IMG/VR virus record: IMGVR_UViG_3300050821_023966
Coordinates: 1 to 51,470 of that record
DNA length: 51,470 nt
Source: a virus
Direction: 5' to 3' (one strand)
Shown here one piece after another: positions 7,332-14,546 of this stretch. Position 1 is the first letter of the stretch. Each line of letters opens with the position of its first letter. The notes below the pieces were generated by a model. That model searched no databases and was not told the origin of the DNA. It was given only the letters and a program-made list of their open reading frames with translations. The position numbers and the translations under genes are program-made.

Positions 7332-8057
7332 ATGAAATCATTATATACTGATTTAGAATTTAATCAAGCAAAATCCAGAGATAAATTAAAACTTGACTGT
7401 GAACTATGTCACAATATGTTTTTCGCCATTAAAAAAGATATACAGTGGGCATTAAAATGTTCATATAAAGACTGTTTAAAATTCTGTAGCAGAAAATGCC
7501 GAATCCACAATTCTATCACACGAAAAAATCACATTTGTAAAAATTGTGGAATCAAAGTTATTAGAACCCCTATAGAAATAAAGAAATCCAAATCTGGAAA
7601 TGTATTTTGTTCGGGATCATGTTCGGTGACTTACAATAATACACATAAAAAACACGGATTAATTAGGTCTAAATTGGAAATATGGACAGAACAACAATTA
7701 ATCAGATTATATCCCACTTTAACTATTCATTACAATAGAAAGGATGCAATTAATTCTGAATTAGATATTTATATCCCATCTTTGAGATTGGCATTTGAAT
7801 TAAATGGCATTTTTCATTATGAACCTATTTTCGGTGAAAACAAATTACAAAAAACGAAAAATAATGATAATCGTAAATTTCAAGCATGTTTAGAAAAACA
7901 AATCGAATTATGTATCATTGATACATCAAAAATCAAATATTTTAAAGAATCAACGTCCGCACCAATATTAAAAATAATAACAAACATAATCAATAAAAAA
8001 ACTGAGGAAGATACTGGTGTCGATCCAGATGCGCAGTCATACGAAAGGCACGTATAG
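7332..8057 (+). CDS. Vsr-like/PD-(D/E)XK homing endonuclease with zinc knuckles
   Basis: 241 aa from the ATG at 7332. The N-terminal half has several CxxC pairs (CELCHN, CSRKC, CKNCG, CSGSC). The C-terminal half SKLEIWTEQQLI...SELDIYIPSLRLAFELNG.FHY...C.ID matches the Vsr-like fold used by some phage homing endonucleases. It is the only plus-strand gene in this array. Its last ~17 codons run through the antisense of tRNA-Ser(TGA), whose CCA end is lost. Confidence 0.75.
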   Translation: MKSLYTDLEFNQAKSRDKLKLDCELCHNMFFAIKKDIQWALKCSYKDCLKFCSRKCRIHNSITRKNHICKNCGIKVIRTPIEIKKSKSGNVFCSGSCSVTYNNTHKKHGLIRSKLEIWTEQQLIRLYPTLTIHYNRKDAINSELDIYIPSLRLAFELNGIFHYEPIFGENKLQKTKNNDNRKFQACLEKQIELCIIDTSKIKYFKESTSAPILKIITNIINKKTEEDTGVDPDAQSYERHV

Positions 8058-8097
8058 TTTTCAAAACTATCCTTAGAGCCGTCTAAGTTTATCATCC
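8005..8097 (-). tRNA. tRNA-Ser(TGA)
   Basis: Acceptor GGATGAT/ATCTTCC with one mismatch, anticodon arm ATAGT-TTTGAAA-ACTAT, long variable arm like Ser(GCT). The 3' end reads TCAG, not CCA, and overlaps the convergent endonuclease gene. Confidence 0.8.
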
Positions 8098-8098
8098 A

Positions 8099-8224
8099 CT
8101 AAATCAATTTTGCCTTTTTAAGTCTAGCCAATTGCTGTTTACTTAAAAATTCTAATGCCTTAACCAATTCTGAAACTGGTAATGGCACACATTTGCATAA
8201 TATATTGTTTGTTTTATTCTTCAT
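8099..8224 (-). CDS. Small protein (41 aa)
   Basis: MKNKTNNILCKCVPLPVSEL start, then LEFLSKQQLARLKKAKLI. Stop lies 1 nt from the tRNA-Ser 5' end. Unknown. Confidence 0.5.
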   Translation of the reverse strand: MKNKTNNILCKCVPLPVSELVKALEFLSKQQLARLKKAKLI

Positions 8225-8241
8225 TAAATTCTTCTATGGTT

Positions 8242-8406
8242 TCACGATTGCTCTCTAATCCATTCAGTAACTGGTATAAATTTCTCACATTTGCAATTGG
8301 GACATTGTTTAAATACTTTATCCAGATCGTATATTTCAGAACAGCCAACACATTTTTTGAAATTTTGTAGTCTGGGTTTTATCTTAAAATATTCTGATAT
8401 TGTCAT
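8242..8406 (-). CDS. Zinc-ribbon protein (54 aa)
   Basis: MTISEYFKIKPRLQNF start, then CVGC...CPNCKC: two CxxC pairs 18 residues apart. Overlaps the next gene by 4 nt. Unknown role. Confidence 0.6.
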   Translation of the reverse strand: MTISEYFKIKPRLQNFKKCVGCSEIYDLDKVFKQCPNCKCEKFIPVTEWIREQS

Positions 8407-8540
8407 ACTTTATACCTTTTTCTTCCTTCATGCCACCCACAAATGTGACATTTTGCTCCTGCTGGAACCAATGCTCTATCACAACCACCACAATAAGTAT
8501 TTCCGCGTTTAGGATTTAATACCTTTTCGCGGTTAGACAT
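8403..8540 (-). CDS. Zinc-ribbon protein (45 aa)
   Basis: YCGGCDRALVPAGAKCHICG: double CxxC ribbon. The frame opens at 8594, but the ATG at 8540 (MSNREKVLNPKRG) avoids overlap with the upstream gene and is preferred. Confidence 0.6.
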   Translation of the reverse strand: MSNREKVLNPKRGNTYCGGCDRALVPAGAKCHICGWHEGRKRYKV

Positions 8541-8553
8541 TTTATAATCGGTA

Positions 8554-8739
8554 TCATAATATGATTTGTGCATAAATAGTTTCGGAATGACCACATTTCG
8601 GACATTTCCAACATTTTATTAGTTTACCTTCTGAATAGTTGTTAAATTCTGAACGAACATTCTGGTCTTTAAAATCCAATGATTTGCCGATCTCCATATT
8701 AATTTTACAATATGAACATTGTTTTAATTTATCTTTCAT
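8554..8739 (-). CDS. Zinc-ribbon protein (61 aa)
   Basis: CSYCKINME near the N-terminus and CWKCPKCGHSETIY near the C-terminus. Resembles the 74-aa protein at 9981-10205 (CPHCSRTETSY). Unknown role. Confidence 0.65.
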   Translation of the reverse strand: MKDKLKQCSYCKINMEIGKSLDFKDQNVRSEFNNYSEGKLIKCWKCPKCGHSETIYAQIIL

Positions 8740-8740
8740 A

Positions 8741-8816
8741 TGGCGTTCTCATTCGGAATCGAACCGAAATTTTAGATTTAGGAAATCCACACTCTATCCA
8801 TTTGAGTTATGAGAAC
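8741..8816 (-). tRNA. tRNA-Arg(CCT)
   Basis: Acceptor GTTCTCA/TGAGAAC, anticodon loop TTCCTAA, T arm TTCGG-TTCGATT-CCGAA, CCA encoded. Overlaps the tail of the HNH gene. Confidence 0.9.
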
Positions 8817-9075
8817 TTTCAGAAATACTTCTTATATATTTCCAATGATTAAATTCTTTTGCAGTTTTTCGTTTATGACAATAACTACACAATACTTGAC
8901 ATTTTTTTATTTCTTCTATTAGAATTTTCATATTTGTGGAATTACACATTATCGCACAAATATCGTATTCTTTTTCTGTATGTTTTATATGGTCAAATTC
9001 CAATACAATTGGGTCGTTTTCGCCACAGTTTTCACATGGATGTGATTTTAAATACTCCCAAATAAAATCTTGCAT
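8794..9075 (-). CDS. HNH endonuclease domain (93 aa)
   Basis: CENCGENDPIVLEFDHIKHTEK (CxxC and DH of HNH), then CQVLCSYCHKRKTA. Starts by TAATG overlap with the stop of the zinc protein upstream. In other phages these two modules often occur in one polypeptide, so this may be a split gene. Confidence 0.82.
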   Translation of the reverse strand: MQDFIWEYLKSHPCENCGENDPIVLEFDHIKHTEKEYDICAIMCNSTNMKILIEEIKKCQVLCSYCHKRKTAKEFNHWKYIRSISESSHNSNG

Positions 9076-9266
9076 TATTTTTCTGTATCGAATATTATTT
9101 TTTTAACACTTGCAAGATGTGTTTGTCGTCCTGCACCATTATACCAATTTTTAGCGATTTGTTTTTTACATTCACGGCAATATTTTTGCAATCCATCAGC
9201 AGTGGATTTATTTTTACAAAATTCAGATTCTAATTTACGGTTTTTACATTTACAGCATGTTTTCAT
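9075..9266 (-). CDS. Zinc-binding N-module of an HNH protein (63 aa)
   Basis: MKTCCKCKNRKLESEFCKN followed by GLQKYCRECKK: the CxxC...CxxC domain that commonly precedes HNH in homing endonucleases. Ends at the start of the HNH module (TAATG). Either a frameshifted single gene or two coupled subunits. Confidence 0.65.
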   Translation of the reverse strand: MKTCCKCKNRKLESEFCKNKSTADGLQKYCRECKKQIAKNWYNGAGRQTHLASVKKIIFDTEK

Positions 9267-9302
9267 AGTTTCCTTAGGAAATTTATCAAAAAGATGAAAA
9301 TA

Positions 9303-9389
9303 TGGCGGAAGATAATTGAATCGAACAATCGTCTTTTTAGGGACGGGAGAGTTTTCGAGACTCTTTAACCACCAAGGTTCCTACCTTCC
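9303..9389 (-). tRNA. tRNA-Ser(CGA)
   Basis: Acceptor GGAAGGT/ATCTTCC, anticodon arm AGAGT-CTCGAAA-ACTCT, class II variable arm, CCA encoded. Confidence 0.92.
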
Positions 9390-9538
9390 AAATTATATAT
9401 GGGTTTAATCTCTAAAGATTCATCCCATAACCAATATGTTCCATCACATTCAGGACATATTAAATATTCATCTGACCATATATCATCAGTTGGAAACACT
9501 ATATTAAGTCCAACTTTACATTGTGGGCAAACTTTCAT
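9365..9538 (-). CDS. Zinc-ribbon protein (57 aa)
   Basis: MKVCPQCKVGLNIVF and LICPECDGTYWLWDE: two CPxC knuckles. Its last codons overlap the 5' 25 nt of tRNA-Ser(CGA). Start overlaps the upstream stop. Confidence 0.6.
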   Translation of the reverse strand: MKVCPQCKVGLNIVFPTDDIWSDEYLICPECDGTYWLWDESLEIKPIYNLEGRNLGG

Positions 9539-9699
9539 GGTAAACTCCCAACATGTGAACCGTAATTTATAATATCTAAACCTTTTCGGAAATATTCTTT
9601 TCGTTGCTTATCGGTAAGTTTATTACATTTCTCACGTATTTTTCTGGCCAATTTTGATCCTTCCGTTTCTTCTGGATAATCAATCTTTACTTTTTTCAT
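9535..9699 (-). CDS. Small basic protein (54 aa)
   Basis: MKKVKIDYPEETEGSKLARK start, no motif. Overlaps neighbours on both sides (ATGA at 9535-9538). Confidence 0.55.
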   Translation of the reverse strand: MKKVKIDYPEETEGSKLARKIREKCNKLTDKQRKEYFRKGLDIINYGSHVGSLP

Positions 9700-9880
9700 A
9701 TTGCGATCTCACTTTTCTTAAAATATTGTTTAATTGACCATCTGCTATAAAGTAATTTTTACAATCACAACAAACTGTCACGGAAGTATTTATGGTGTAA
9801 GTTTTGTTTTTAAAAATTTGAAATATGTCTCGTTTTTCTGATACGAAACTATCTTCATTACCACATTTAAAACATATCAT
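9680..9880 (-). CDS. Zinc-ribbon protein (66 aa)
   Basis: MICFKCGNEDSF and VCCDCKNYF, two CxxC pairs. Part of the chain of overlapping small genes. Unknown role. Confidence 0.62.
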   Translation of the reverse strand: MICFKCGNEDSFVSEKRDIFQIFKNKTYTINTSVTVCCDCKNYFIADGQLNNILRKVRSQYEKSKD

Positions 9881-9984
9881 ACTTCTTTTTGATTATTAAT
9901 AATTCGCTGAATAACAATGTAATCAACTTCTTCATCAATTTTATCTAACTGTGATTCTATAATATCTATTGTTAATTGTTTCAT
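9877..9984 (-). CDS. Small protein (35 aa)
   Basis: MKQLTIDIIESQLDKIDEEV start, acidic amphipathic. Overlaps both neighbours by 4 nt, supporting translation in the operon. Confidence 0.5.
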   Translation of the reverse strand: MKQLTIDIIESQLDKIDEEVDYIVIQRIINNQKEV

Positions 9985-10205
9985 AAAGCTTTAAGTATAT
10001 TATTTAAAATCTTTTTATCGATATGTTGTGCTAAATCATTAGCGGCACCATTGTAAGAAGTTTCCGTTCTACTACAATGTGGGCATTCATAATACTCATG
10101 ATGATAAGGTATTCCCATGGCACCGATTTCTTCACCGAATTGAATTAAATCCATGGCAATTTCACACTTTTTACATTGTTTCATAATTAATTTTACACGT
10201 TCCAT
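9981..10205 (-). CDS. Zinc-ribbon protein (74 aa)
   Basis: CKKCEIAMDL and YYECPHCSRTETSYNG. An ATG at 10184 (MKQCKKCEI) is an alternative start. Similar layout to the protein at 8554-8739, suggesting paralogues. Confidence 0.62.
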   Translation of the reverse strand: MERVKLIMKQCKKCEIAMDLIQFGEEIGAMGIPYHHEYYECPHCSRTETSYNGAANDLAQHIDKKILNNILKAL

Positions 10206-10208
10206 AAC

Positions 10209-10592
10209 TCATAGTATTATTAATCCCTCATGTAATTCACTATGGCAATTACCACATAATAATATACATTTTTCTGCTTCCTTTCTGGCCGTCGCTATAC
10301 CTCTACTATCAAGTAAAGTACTCACTGAATTTTCTTTTGTTGTTGAATCCATATGATGGAAATCTAATGCTGATAAACATTTATCATATCCACATTTTTT
10401 ACATTTCCCGCCATATTCCATTTTGAGATCATATCTGGCTTTATTTCGATTAATATTTCGATTTTTTTTAGAAACCGTTCTAACATCTTCAGAACAATGC
10501 CAAGCTACGGTGGATTTTGAACAGTTTAATATTTCACAAATTTCATCATATGTTTTATTGGCTGCTCGTAATTCTAATATTTTTTCTTTCAT
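10209..10592 (-). CDS. HNH homing endonuclease with N-terminal helix-turn-helix (127 aa)
   Basis: The N-terminus TYDEICEILNCSKSTVAWHCS looks like a helix-turn-helix. KCKKCGYDKCLSALDFHHMD and CILLCGNCHSELHEGL form the zinc-stabilised HNH. Same family as the gene at 35763-36236 (shared ending CxNCHxExHxGLI(I/V)L). Confidence 0.85.
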   Translation of the reverse strand: MKEKILELRAANKTYDEICEILNCSKSTVAWHCSEDVRTVSKKNRNINRNKARYDLKMEYGGKCKKCGYDKCLSALDFHHMDSTTKENSVSTLLDSRGIATARKEAEKCILLCGNCHSELHEGLIIL

Positions 10593-10696
10593 ATTAATAT
10601 ATAGTTCGAGTCTGTCCTAAAGACTAAAAATAATTTTTATAAATGAATGAGATGACAAAATTCAACTACTGACTAAGATGGCTTCCATTTACCCCA

Positions 10697-10999
10697 CTAT
10701 ACTCCGTTAACACGTTTTAAAAAATCTGACCACCAATTTCGATTGTATATGGTTTCATCACTTAATTTTCTCCATACCCAAAGTTCTTTATCATCATCGA
10801 ACTGCGGTTCAATCTCTAAATTATCAGTCTCAACTTCAAGAACACAATAATGACCTTCCATCTCATTACCAACATGAAAACTGAAATGACCGTTATTATC
10901 TTCATCCTCAATACAATCACTATAACGTGGTGGTTGAGGGTCTAAAATTTTACCTTCTTCTGGTACAATTTTATCAAAATTAAATTGTAAATTTTCCAT
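10697..10999 (-). CDS. Hypothetical acidic protein (100 aa)
   Basis: MENLQFNFDKIVPEEGK start at 10999, which avoids overlap with the HNH gene (the frame opens at 11056). Very acidic and Trp-rich near the end (WVWRKLSDETIYNRNWW). Unrecognised. Confidence 0.65.
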   Translation of the reverse strand: MENLQFNFDKIVPEEGKILDPQPPRYSDCIEDEDNNGHFSFHVGNEMEGHYCVLEVETDNLEIEPQFDDDKELWVWRKLSDETIYNRNWWSDFLKRVNGV

Positions 11000-11003
11000 A
11001 TTG

Positions 11004-11726
11004 TTAAATCCCGAATGATATCGCCCATTTCTTAATCGCGTTGTCACTGACACCATATTTCTTTCCTAAGTCAACTAATGATATCATTTTCATTTCTTCT
11101 TGTAAAGTTTCTTTTGATGGCCTCGGTACTTTTCTTTTATTTATATTAGAACATTCTGTACAAAATCGTGCTCTTTTACAAATTGCATTCCCACATTCAC
11201 AATAATATTTTTTAATATTAGATTTACCAGCAAAAGTGTCAGTTTGACTGTGACAGTTTGGGCATAACCACCTTAGATTTTCCAATCTATTATCATCACC
11301 AATTCCATTTATATGATCAATTTGTAAACTTAATATCTCTCCATTCCAAATTGCTTCATTATTACATATACCACAAATGTATGGTAATAAATTATAAAAT
11401 TTTAAATATGTCCTAAGGGTATTCCTAGAATATTGACAGTTTTCAATAAATAAACATTGTTTACACTCAACCAACGTTAATTTATATAAATTTAAAAAAT
11501 TTCGTCCTTTATTTGAATTATTGCCAAGTTTAATATGACTGAAATCTATATCATCGGCAATTAATCTACATTTTAATGTTTTTATATTACCCCCTTTGGA
11601 TTTTAATCCACAGTGATTCAGGATTTTACTTAATGAATCGGATATATTGACAATGGATTTTAACTCTTCTAATGGTATGTGCCATATCGGACTTCGTTTT
11701 TTTCGAACATTTTTTTGTTTTATCAT
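11004..11726 (-). CDS. HNH homing endonuclease (240 aa)
   Basis: CGICNNEAIWNGEILSLQIDHI then NLRWLCPNCHSQTDTF form the HNH core near residues 115-165. A second zinc ribbon (CECGNAICKRARFCTECS) and a C-terminal helix-turn-helix (MISLVDLGKKYGVSDNAIKK) follow, the NUMOD-type layout of DNA-binding homing nucleases. Confidence 0.87.
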   Translation of the reverse strand: MIKQKNVRKKRSPIWHIPLEELKSIVNISDSLSKILNHCGLKSKGGNIKTLKCRLIADDIDFSHIKLGNNSNKGRNFLNLYKLTLVECKQCLFIENCQYSRNTLRTYLKFYNLLPYICGICNNEAIWNGEILSLQIDHINGIGDDNRLENLRWLCPNCHSQTDTFAGKSNIKKYYCECGNAICKRARFCTECSNINKRKVPRPSKETLQEEMKMISLVDLGKKYGVSDNAIKKWAISFGI

Positions 11727-11787
11727 ATCAATAAACAGTGTAATGGTAACACAAAATTACATATATTTTATGTGATACTAATAATAA

Positions 11788-11863
11788 TGGCTCCCTGTGA
11801 TGGTTACGCTCCACCCTTATCTGGTTCAAAGCCAGTAGTAATCAACTAATATACGAACAGGGA
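11788..11863 (-). tRNA. tRNA-Gln(TTG)
   Basis: Acceptor TCCCTGT/ACAGGGA, anticodon loop CTTTGAA, CCA encoded, G73. T loop AGCGTAA is non-canonical although its stem GGTGG/CCATC pairs. Confidence 0.8.
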
Positions 11864-11873
11864 ATAAAAAATA

Positions 11874-11951
11874 TGGTTGGGGTAGATGGAATCGAACCAT
11901 CGGATACTTTTTCTTTCAGAGAGAAACGTGCCGCCACTACACTATACCCCA
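11874..11951 (-). tRNA. tRNA-Gln(CTG)
   Basis: Acceptor TGGGGTA/TACCCCA, anticodon arm TTTCT-CTCTGAA-AGAAA, T arm GATGG-TTCGATT-CCATC, CCA encoded. Confidence 0.9.
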
Positions 11952-11982
11952 ATAAATGGTGGAGACGAAAATGCAATGAATC

Positions 11983-12062
11983 TGGTGGAGCATGAGAGGG
12001 TTGAACTCTTAAATTTAACTTGCTTGCAAAGCAAGTGCTACACCCGTGTAGCCACACACCCC
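11983..12062 (-). tRNA. tRNA-Ala(TGC), copy 1
   Basis: Acceptor GGGGTGT/ATGCTCC with the Ala-type G3-T70 pair, anticodon arm CTTGC-TTTGCAA-GCAAG, CCA encoded. Confidence 0.87.
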
Positions 12063-12147
12063 ATTTAAATCGCTTCGCCCCCCTCGTAACACTACGAACA
12101 TCATTTATTCTTGACAAGTGCGATAACTTGTGGGGACTACTGAAATT

Positions 12148-12175
12148 ATTATATCATATGCCGAGTGGAGAGCAA
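12148..12175 (-). promoter_or_regulatory. Promoter of the Ala/Gln tRNA cluster
   Basis: TTGCTC, N16, TATAAT with extended TGA. A perfect 6-bp hairpin ACAAGT/ACTTGT (12114-12131) lies between it and the tRNA. The remaining 12176-12358 shows no convincing gene. Confidence 0.6.
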
Positions 12176-12358
12176 TATGACAGTTTAGTTATTCTTACCG
12201 AATACCCGTCTAGTCCACCATTCACATTATTCAGATCAATACGATTTTGTATTCATTCAATAATGCGTAACTTTAAACTTGTGGTGCTTGGGATTTTTAC
12301 CCCTTTCTTTAATCACGTCAATCGGCACCAAATTGTCGGAACTTTCTTTATATATAAA

Positions 12359-12496
12359 TTATAACCAAAATTCTTTATCTTCATTAACTGGTTTGATTTT
12401 ACCAGCTTTTCTATCTTCTTCAAATTGACGTATGGCATTTTCTACCTCACACTTCAATTCTTCTAAAGTTCCTTCATAATCAGTTTTTATCCACAT
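12359..12496 (-). CDS. Small protein (45 aa)
   Basis: MWIKTDYEGTLEELKCEVEN start, then a charged helix and KEFWL end. Unknown. Confidence 0.55.
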   Translation of the reverse strand: MWIKTDYEGTLEELKCEVENAIRQFEEDRKAGKIKPVNEDKEFWL

Positions 12497-12602
12497 ATAT
12501 TATATAAAATGTAGCAATTGCCAAGATTATTGAATGGTTGATCATTCCCATCCTCAATTGGTTTACTAAGGCAACCTCCAATTGGTTATAATTGCTATCA
12601 TA

Positions 12603-12697
12603 TGGTAGTCTCGCCCGGATTCGAACCGAGAATGCGCCCCAATCTAGGACATATCAGAGGTATAAGCTCTGCATTTTACCAGTTAAATTACGAGACT
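12603..12697 (-). tRNA. tRNA with anticodon TAT (Ile?) and long variable arm
   Basis: Acceptor AGTCTCG/CGAGACT, D arm ATTT-AACTGGTA-AAAT, anticodon arm CAGAG-CTTATAC-CTCTG, CCA encoded. The variable region is about 24 nt, which is not expected for Ile. Confidence 0.8.
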
Positions 12698-12698
12698 A

Positions 12699-12772
12699 TG
12701 GTGCAGTAGGGGAGAATCGAACTCCCACGTCAACATTGGCAATGTCATAGGCTACCATTACATCACTACTGC
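12699..12772 (-). tRNA. tRNA-Gly(GCC)
   Basis: Acceptor GCAGTAG/CTACTGC, anticodon loop TTGCCAA, T arm GGGAG-TTCGATT-CTCCC, CCA encoded. Confidence 0.9.
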
Positions 12773-12868
12773 AATTCTAAATTATTGTTGATAAACCCAT
12801 AGACCTTTTTTTACATATAGGATTTTTTACATTGGTTTTGATATTCCTCAATATCACTGTTTATCATA

Positions 12869-12942
12869 TGGAGCGGGTGAAGGGAATCGAACCCTCACAG
12901 AAACATTGGAAGTGTTTCAGGCTACCATTACATCACACCCGC
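12869..12942 (-). tRNA. tRNA-Gly(TCC), copy 1
   Basis: Acceptor GCGGGTG/CACCCGC, anticodon stem GAAACA/TGTTTC with loop CTTCCAA, CCA encoded. Confidence 0.9.
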
Positions 12943-13055
12943 ATTTAACGATGAATTTATAATTTCCACCGACATTCACATTTCTCCGTAAGGCCAAAAC
13001 GTAAGTACAAACATAACCGTTGACTTTTTAATTTAAGGTATAATCAACTAACCTA

Positions 13056-13129
13056 CGGAGCATCGTGTGAGAATCGAACTCACATGACGAGATTGGAAAT
13101 CTCGGACACAGCCATTATGCCAACAATGC
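13056..13129 (-). tRNA. tRNA-Gly(TCC), copy 2
   Basis: Acceptor GCATTGT/ACGATGC, anticodon arm CGAGA-TTTCCAA-TCTCG. The tail reads CCG instead of CCA. Confidence 0.87.
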
Positions 13130-13283
13130 ATTTGGAGGGTATTCGTTATTTTGATAACTTAACTCCATTAGATGGATGGAAAACATTATCACTTTACGCT
13201 TTTATCATCTAATCCTCTCGCCCTACCCAAGAGAATATACTCTTTACAAATGGTATCTTACTATATACATATTAATTTGTCAA
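13130..13283 (-). ncRNA. Structured leader between a promoter and tRNA-Gly
   Basis: A TTGACA-N17-TAAGAT promoter is read on the minus strand near 13256-13284. The downstream leader holds the hairpin AAGAG-TATATT-CTCTT and an 8-bp inverted repeat ATTAGATG/CATCTAAT around a ~30-nt loop. No credible reading frame. May only be a long tRNA leader. Confidence 0.4.
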
Positions 13284-13289
13284 GAAAAA

Positions 13290-13475
13290 TTACCGAATTT
13301 CATCACGATCTTTATAATGATCAACTATCATCACATGTCCACCAACTATAAACATTTCTGAACATACGGGTTCTTCTTGAATAACTGGTGTGGGTACTGG
13401 TACTCTAATTATTGCCACACAACCTGTTACAAGCATTACTCCAATAACCGCCATTGATATTACTATTTTTCTCAT
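13290..13475 (-). CDS. Small lipoprotein (61 aa)
   Basis: From ATG at 13475: MRKIVISMAVIGVMLVTGC is a lipoprotein signal peptide with lipobox LVTGC. The rest is Pro/Val-rich. Predicted to be lipidated and membrane-anchored after export. It begins 3 nt beyond the end of an oversized tRNA-like gene. Role unknown (perhaps lysis or superinfection exclusion). Confidence 0.75.
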   Translation of the reverse strand: MRKIVISMAVIGVMLVTGCVAIIRVPVPTPVIQEEPVCSEMFIVGGHVMIVDHYKDRDEIR

Positions 13476-13478
13476 AGA

Positions 13479-13651
13479 TGAAGAACGAGATTGGAATCGA
13501 ACCAATTACTCTAAACTTGTATCAAGATTTACTGTTATTAATTGGTGACTTTATACTGGTTATGAGCCAGATTTTCTTTATATGAGGTTTCTCCTCAAAC
13601 CAACAAGTTAAACATACTATCGTTTATACTCTACCAATGAGTTACCCGTTC
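13479..13651 (-). tRNA. Oversized tRNA-like gene 1 (173 nt)
   Basis: Acceptor GAACGGG/CTCGTTC (7 of 7 with one G-T), D arm ACTC-ATTGGTA-GAGT and T arm ATTGG-TTCGATT-CCAAT are intact. Between D and T arms lie ~125 nt instead of ~25, including a Met-like hairpin CTGG-CTCATAA-CCAG, the hairpin TGAGG-AGAAA-CCTCA, and an enclosing AACTTGT/ACAAGTT. The tail reads TCA. Confidence 0.55.
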
Positions 13652-13656
13652 ATAAA

Positions 13657-13801
13657 TGGTGACGAATACGGGATTCGAACCCGCTACTTTATCTACAAAC
13701 CCTTATCAGGTCTTACCTACTATTTTCAGGAACGTCGCATCGCAACTATTTACCTACTTTTCGGTGATATCGTTTTAATCCAGCTATACAACTAATTCGG
13801 C
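13657..13801 (-). tRNA. Oversized tRNA-like gene 2 (145 nt)
   Basis: Acceptor GCCGAAT/ATTCGTC (6 of 7), T arm GCGGG-TTCGAAT-CCCGT, CCA encoded. An Ile-like segment CCTGATAAGG lies before the T arm with imperfect stem pairing. About 70-80 extra nt separate D arm and anticodon-like arm. Confidence 0.5.
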
Positions 13802-13809
13802 ATTTAAAA

Positions 13810-13883
13810 TGGTGGAAACTGTGGGATTTGAACCCAACCTTCTCGGTGCAAACGAAATGTGCTCCCAACTACACTACAGCCCC
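13810..13883 (-). tRNA. tRNA-Ala(TGC), copy 2
   Basis: Anticodon arm TTTCG-TTTGCAC-CGAGA, G3-T70 present, CCA encoded. Acceptor GGGGCTG/AGTTTCC is weak (two mismatches). Confidence 0.78.
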
Positions 13884-13978
13884 ATTAAAATTTATTGATA
13901 AAGTCTTGAATCGGCATGTGTTATAACACCCCAAACCGCTAAATTATCGTCAAGCTATATTGGTTTTTCTCTATCAAA

Positions 13979-14068
13979 TGGTGGGCAAGGTGAGAATCGA
14001 ACTCACGTTGTTTCTTAAGTAGCAGATTTTAAGTCTACCGCGTTTCAGCCTAGCTTCGCCACATGCCC
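13979..14068 (-). tRNA. tRNA-Leu(TAA)
   Basis: Acceptor GGGCATG/CTTGCCC, anticodon loop CTTAAAA, long variable arm as expected for Leu, A73, CCA encoded. Confidence 0.9.
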
Positions 14069-14165
14069 ATAAACCTGTCTAGGTAATTACTCCTTATGAC
14101 AGGAATTAGTATTTTTGCGGAATCGACCACAATTGTGATGAATTCCATCGGACTTCTCCGAGAAG

Positions 14166-14243
14166 TGGTAGATGCACTCGGATTCGAACCGAGACTACTA
14201 TAGGTTTGAGCTATATGACTCCTGCCAATTGGTCTATGCATCC
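14166..14243 (-). tRNA. tRNA with Leu anticodon CAA, short variable loop
   Basis: Acceptor GGATGCA/TGCATCT, anticodon arm TATAG-CTCAAAC-CTATA, A73, CCA encoded. The variable loop is only ~5 nt, so the body is class I although Leu tRNAs are class II. Confidence 0.85.
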
Positions 14244-14468
14244 ATTATAATTCGTGTGGTGAATCACCCCTTACATTATAACTTCACAATCAATTTACTT
14301 GAATGTAAACTTTCAATTGATTATCTCGCTCATTTCTAACGAGTCATTAAACCAAGTTTAATGCGTAATTTTATTCCTAAATTAACTCCATCTCATATCG
14401 TCATATGGGACACCATGTTTTTCTCATGGATGACTGATGTTATAAATAACAGAGCAATATCGGAGAAA
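14244..14468. other. Non-coding spacer with hairpins (225 nt)
   Basis: No gene recognised. On the minus strand it holds hairpins CTCGTT-AGA-AATGAG, TTTAC-ATTCAA-GTAAA flanked by TCAATT/AATTGA, and a partially paired CCATATGAC/GATATGAGATGG region. Likely structured RNA or tRNA leader. Confidence 0.4.
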
Positions 14469-14546
14469 TGGTAGCATCGAAGGGATTCGAACCCATACTG
14501 CCTAGATTCTAAGACTAGTGACTCCTGCCAATTGGTCTACGATGCC
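14469..14546 (-). tRNA. tRNA with Leu anticodon TAG, short variable loop
   Basis: Acceptor GGCATCG/CGATGCT, anticodon loop CTTAGAA (one stem mismatch), A73, CCA encoded. D arm identical to the CAA and GAG copies. Variable loop short. Confidence 0.82.

Noticed and set aside
10600-10690. tRNA suggested by GTTCGAGTC
   Set aside because: No acceptor, D or anticodon arm could be formed around it.
11842-12117. Minus-strand 91-codon frame
   Set aside because: Runs through tRNA-Gln and tRNA-Ala genes.
13176-13361. Plus-strand 61-codon frame
   Set aside because: Lies opposite the lipoprotein gene and a structured leader; composition not protein-like.
13479-13651. Group I intron in a tRNA
   Set aside because: The insert is only ~125 nt, lacks P/Q/R/S-type core signals, and does not sit cleanly in an anticodon loop.
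14050-14241. Minus-strand 63-codon frame
   Set aside because: Almost entirely tRNA-Leu sequence read as codons.
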